Shown here in pieces: positions 7,357-9,716 of a DNA stretch of 9,716 nt. Below the pieces are notes generated by a model. The model did no database searches. It saw only the letters and a list, made by a program, of their open reading frames with translations, and was not told the origin of the DNA. The stretch comes from DASSUC01 sp035649895. GTDB lineage: Bacteria > Actinomycetota > Actinomycetes > Mycobacteriales > Micromonosporaceae. Made by a program: the position numbers and the translations under genes. Each line of letters begins with the position of its first letter. Position 1 is the stretch's first letter. Location: assembly GCA_035649895.1 (NCBI GenBank), contig DASRIS010000188.1, forward strand, positions 1 to 9,716, given 5' to 3'.

Positions 7357-7836
7357 GTGGCGGTCGTGCGCATGCTCGTCGTCGCCGCGGCGCTGGTCGC
7401 GCTCGCTTCGCTGCCGTGTGTCGTGGCGCTCTCGATCGTCCACGCGGACGTGGTGGTGGAGCGCGTCGGCGGTCTCATCCGGTGCTGCCACCAGCGGTGC
7501 CGCGCACTCCTGGTCGACTACCGGGTCATGCACGAGCGGGTCGTGGAGCCGCCGGTGCCGGCCGCGCCGCCCGGGCCGCCGATCGAGCAGATCGCGGCAG
7601 ACCTGCGGCGGTTGGGCCGGCAGCGCACCGGCATCGCCACCCGCTCACCGGTCTGGTTCGCCGCGGTCCAGCGGGCGTACGAGGAGCGGCTCGTCCAGGC
7701 CTGCCGTTCGCTCGGCGTGGTGCAGCACCTGGGCGAGCTGACCGGCATGGACCGTGAGATCGAGCGGGTGCGGGTGGAGGGCGAGCTCCAGGCGGCCGGC
7801 CTGGTGCTCGGGCCGGTCGACGCCGAGCACGCCTGA
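7357..7836 (+). CDS. Uncharacterised one-helix membrane protein upstream of thpR
   Basis: A 159-residue protein I do not recognise as a named family. The first ~30 residues are a signal-anchor-like hydrophobic helix (VVRMLVVAAALVALASLPCVVALSI region). Then come a Cys pair motif (RCCHQRCRA), a Pro-rich linker (PPVPAAPPGPP, about 65-75) and a soluble helical domain from about residue 76 (IEQIAADLRRLG) to the end, with AAVQRAYEERLVQACRSLGV and GMDREIERVRVEGELQAAGL. GTG 7357 is chosen from the -10 box six bases upstream; GTG 7351 and ATG 7372 are in-frame alternatives. The stop is one base from the thpR start, so the pair is almost certainly co-translated. The domain probably faces the cytoplasm, but topology is not certain and no function can be assigned. 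Confidence 0.75.
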   Translation: MAVVRMLVVAAALVALASLPCVVALSIVHADVVVERVGGLIRCCHQRCRALLVDYRVMHERVVEPPVPAAPPGPPIEQIAADLRRLGRQRTGIATRSPVWFAAVQRAYEERLVQACRSLGVVQHLGELTGMDREIERVRVEGELQAAGLVLGPVDAEHA

Positions 7837-7837
7837 C

Positions 7838-8509
7838 GTGCGGCTCTTTGTCGCGGCGTACCCGCCCGCCCCGGTCGCCGATGACCTGGCCGGGCTGGTC
7901 GCCACGCTCGCGGTGGCCCGGACGGCTGCGGACGGGGTGAACACCCGGCTCGTCCCCACGGCGACCTGGCACATCACGCTCGCGTTCCTGGGTGAGGTGC
8001 CGGACGGCCGCCGGCTGGAGGTGGAGGCGGCGCTGGAGGCCGCCGCAGCTCGGTGGCGGGCCGAGCATGCCGAGCCACCGGTGGTACGGGTGCAGGGCGG
8101 CGGACGGTTCGGGCGGGGCCGGTTCACGATCCTCTGGGCCGGGCTGGCCGGGGATGTGGAGGCGCTCCGGGCGCTCGCTACCGCGGTGCGCCGGGAGCTC
8201 AGGCGCGCCCGCCTACCCTGTGATGGCAAGCTCTTCCGCCCCCACCTGACCCTGGCCCGGCCCGGCGACCGGGTGCCCACCGGCGCAGTGCAGGCCGACG
8301 TGGCTGCGCTCCGCGACCATACCGGTCCGGCATGGAGAGTCGGCGAGCTGCGGCTCATGCGGAGCCACCTCGGCCCGAAGCCCAGCTACGACCAGCTGGC
8401 CAGCTGGAGCCTTGATGCCCACACAGCCGGCGAGCCGGCCTCGCCGAGCGGGCGACCAGGTCGAGCCAAGCCAGCTCAGCCCGGCCTGGAGCATCAGCCA
8501 AGTAGTTGA
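7838..8509 (+). CDS. thpR: RNA 2',3'-cyclic phosphodiesterase / 2'-5' RNA ligase (2H phosphoesterase)
   Basis: A 223-residue member of the 2H phosphoesterase superfamily. It starts MRLFVAAYPP, the usual ThpR opening. The two catalytic His-x-Thr-Leu motifs are HITL (45-48, in TWHITLAFLGEV) and HLTL (136-139, in KLFRPHLTLARP). The known activity is opening 2',3'-cyclic phosphates on RNA ends (with in vitro 2'-5' ligation), in the cytoplasm. GTG 7838 is one base after the stop of the membrane protein gene, so translation is probably coupled. Typical ThpR proteins have about 175-195 residues and end near the YDQLASWSL motif seen at about 184-192. Here about 30 more Pro/Ser/Gly-rich residues follow, perhaps after loss of an ordinary stop. 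The identity is secure; the tail may be non-functional. Confidence 0.92.
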   Translation: MRLFVAAYPPAPVADDLAGLVATLAVARTAADGVNTRLVPTATWHITLAFLGEVPDGRRLEVEAALEAAAARWRAEHAEPPVVRVQGGGRFGRGRFTILWAGLAGDVEALRALATAVRRELRRARLPCDGKLFRPHLTLARPGDRVPTGAVQADVAALRDHTGPAWRVGELRLMRSHLGPKPSYDQLASWSLDAHTAGEPASPSGRPGRAKPAQPGLEHQPSS

Positions 8510-8592
8510 CCTGGCCATGCTTCGAGCCTGCGCACCTGTTTCGGCCGCTGATCTCTGCTGCCGTGACCGGCATGGACGAAGCGCCCTGGCGG

Positions 8593-8634
8593 GCCCCCGC
8601 CTCCGACCTGCCAGCCCCCGCCTCCGACCTACCA
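8593..8634. repeat. 21-bp tandem direct repeat across the aldo/keto reductase stop codon
   Basis: Two adjacent 21-base units (8593-8613 and 8614-8634), beginning GCCCCCGCCTCCGACCT, differ at one base. A third, degraded copy is visible from 8636 (GCCCATGCCTCCGGG) inside the coding end of the reductase. The TAG of that gene (8631-8629) lies in the second unit. The remainder of the 8510-8628 gap shows no clear gene or strong terminator. Confidence 0.7.
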
Positions 8635-9615
8635 GGCCCATGCCTCCGGGCCCGGGCCGCCGCTGCCCACCGGCGGGAACAGCTCGTCGAGCTTTGCCAG
8701 CGTCGCCTCGTCGAACGACACGTCCAGCGCGCCCAGTGACGCGTCGAGCTGCTCGACGGTGCGCGGGCCGATGATCGGCGCGGTGACGCCGGGGCGGGAC
8801 AGCAGCCAGCCGAGCGCCACGTTGGCTGGGTCCTCGCCGAGGTCGGCGCAGAGCTTCTCGTACGCCTCGATGGTTGTGCGGTGCTCCTCGAGCGCGTCGG
8901 ACGCGCGCCCCTCCGCCGACCGGCCGGCGCTGCCTTCACGCAGCTTGCGCAGGGCGCCGGAGAGCAGCCCGCCGTGCAACGGCGACCACGGGATGACGCC
9001 GATGCCGTACTCGATCGCGGCCGGCACGACCTCCAGCTCGACGTGCCGGGTGAGCAGGTTGTAGATGCACTGCTCGGAGACGAGCCCGAGCAGGTGCCGC
9101 CGGGCCGCCGACTCCTGTGCGGCGACCAGGTGCCAGCCGGCGAAGTTGGACGAGCCGACGTAGCGCACCTTGCCGGCGTTGACCAGCATGGACATGGCCT
9201 GCCAGATCTCCTCCCACGGCGTGTCGCGGTCCACGTGGTGCATCTGGTAGAGGTCGATGACGTCGGTCTGCAGCCGGCGCAGGGAGTCCTCGCAGGCCCG
9301 CACGATGTGCCGGGCGGAGAGGCCGCGGTCGTTGGGCCACTCGCTCATCCGGCCGAAGACCTTGGTGGCCAGCACCACCTTGTCGCGGCGGCCGTCGCCC
9401 TGGGCGAACCAGCGGCCGATGATCTGCTCGGTCCAGCCCTCGCCCTTCTTCCAGCCGTACACGTCGGCGCTGTCGAAGAAGTTGATCCCGTGGTGGTGAG
9501 CCCGGTCCATGATGCGGTGCGAGTCGTCCGCGGAGGTCTGGGGCCCGAAGTTCATCGTGCCCAGGCAGAGGCGGCTCACCCGGAGGCCGGTGCGTCCGAG
9601 TCGGAGGGTCTGCAT
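8629..9615 (-). CDS. Aldo/keto reductase
   Basis: A 328-residue NADPH-dependent (beta/alpha)8-barrel oxidoreductase. It starts MQTLRLGRTGLRVSRLCLGTMNFG. The family catalytic tetrad is visible as D48 and Y53 (FFDSADVYG), K85 (LATKVFG) and H126 (DLYQMHH). Cofactor-binding marks include YVGSSNFAGW and the late VTAPIIGPRTVEQLDASLGAL. Length is normal. The substrate cannot be read from sequence; such proteins reduce aldehydes, ketones or sugars, and the preference for those resembling YghZ/Tas-like enzymes is only an impression. GGACGGA (minus strand, within the upstream gene) lies before ATG 9615, and the previous gene's stop is one base away, so the two are coupled. The short end GSGGPGPEAWAW runs into the tandem repeat. 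It converges with thpR. Confidence 0.92.
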   Translation of the reverse strand: MQTLRLGRTGLRVSRLCLGTMNFGPQTSADDSHRIMDRAHHHGINFFDSADVYGWKKGEGWTEQIIGRWFAQGDGRRDKVVLATKVFGRMSEWPNDRGLSARHIVRACEDSLRRLQTDVIDLYQMHHVDRDTPWEEIWQAMSMLVNAGKVRYVGSSNFAGWHLVAAQESAARRHLLGLVSEQCIYNLLTRHVELEVVPAAIEYGIGVIPWSPLHGGLLSGALRKLREGSAGRSAEGRASDALEEHRTTIEAYEKLCADLGEDPANVALGWLLSRPGVTAPIIGPRTVEQLDASLGALDVSFDEATLAKLDELFPPVGSGGPGPEAWAW

Positions 9616-9616
9616 G

Positions 9617-9716
9617 CTATTCCGTCCAGGTGACCTTCGACGCCGGGAAGTTGAGGTAGAACCACCAGCCGGAGGCGCCGCCGTGCGTGTCGCGATCGTC
9701 GGTGGTCGCGCAGCTG
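9617..9716 (-). CDS. C-terminal fragment of an unidentified protein (cut by right edge)
   Basis: The last 32 codons of a minus-strand gene, ending with TAG at 9619-9617, one base before the aldo/keto reductase ATG. The readable end is rich in Gly and aromatic residues and finishes GWWFYLNFPASKVTWTE, which looks like a beta-strand ending of a globular domain, possibly a secreted or carbohydrate-related one. That is only an impression, and I do not recognise the family. The one-base gap to the reductase suggests one transcript and perhaps a shared pathway. The rest of the gene lies outside the window. Confidence 0.6.
   Translation of the reverse strand, partial: SCATTDDRDTHGGASGWWFYLNFPASKVTWTE

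Noticed and set aside
6364..7533. A 389-codon minus-strand frame opposite the MDMPI-like gene
   Set aside because: Antisense shadow; no recognisable motif, while the plus strand carries a complete MDMPI domain with metal-site residues.
8588..8601. GGCGG/CCGCC dyad between thpR and the aldo/keto reductase as a bidirectional terminator
   Set aside because: Stem of five with a tiny loop, best explained by the low-complexity C-rich repeat there.
8593..8652. CRISPR-like array
   Set aside because: The units are directly adjacent without spacers, and no cas gene is present.

Overview
The window is very GC-rich, with codon third positions almost always G or C, frequent GTG starts and actinobacterial gene families (DUF3027, DUF2530, a mycothiol-dependent maleylpyruvate isomerase-like protein, the futalosine route to menaquinone). 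This points to a filamentous actinomycete. Micromonosporaceae (Micromonospora/Actinoplanes-like) is my best guess, made from memory of gene content and not from a search. No tRNA, rRNA, CRISPR array, transposase or phage gene is visible. The longest gap without an annotated CDS is about 264 bases, so no gap exceeds 300 bases.

Left part (1-2907). The first 21 codons of futalosine hydrolase (mqnB) are cut by the left edge on the minus strand. They are coupled through a TGATG overlap to an MFS-type membrane protein (63-1751) with a 114-residue Pro-rich tail. Divergent from it is a DUF3027 protein with four cysteines (1908-2657), followed convergently by a small two-helix DUF2530 membrane protein (2665-2907). 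As I recall, the order MFS / DUF3027 / DUF2530 / MarR is conserved in actinobacteria (M. tuberculosis Rv0876c-Rv0880 region), so this is core and not accessory DNA.

Middle part (2908-7287). A 264-base leader region, with a possible 25-codon upstream ORF, precedes an AzgA/NCS2-type purine permease (3172-4629). Next is a MarR regulator (4688-5134) whose promoter lies inside a clear 32-bp dyad operator. After it come an MFS_3-type exporter (from 5208) and a MDMPI/DinB-like enzyme (6514-7287). The exporter frame runs 176 bases, out of frame, into the enzyme gene. The MarR-exporter pair looks like an autoregulated drug or metabolite efflux module.

Right part (7288-9716). A GC hairpin follows the MDMPI-like gene. 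A promoter then starts a two-gene unit: a one-helix membrane protein of unknown function and, one base later, the 2H-phosphoesterase RNA ligase/cyclic phosphodiesterase ThpR with an unusual C-terminal tail. Convergent to these is an aldo/keto reductase (8629-9615), with a 21-bp tandem repeat across its stop codon. It is preceded one base upstream by the 3' end of an unidentified gene cut by the right edge.

A recurring feature is the promoter pattern TANNNT followed 6-7 bases later by a GTG start at three genes (DUF2530, MarR, the one-helix protein). This suggests leaderless transcripts. I do not see a clearly new biological system. The best leads are the MarR operator, the exporter/enzyme overlap and the candidate leader ORF before the purine permease.
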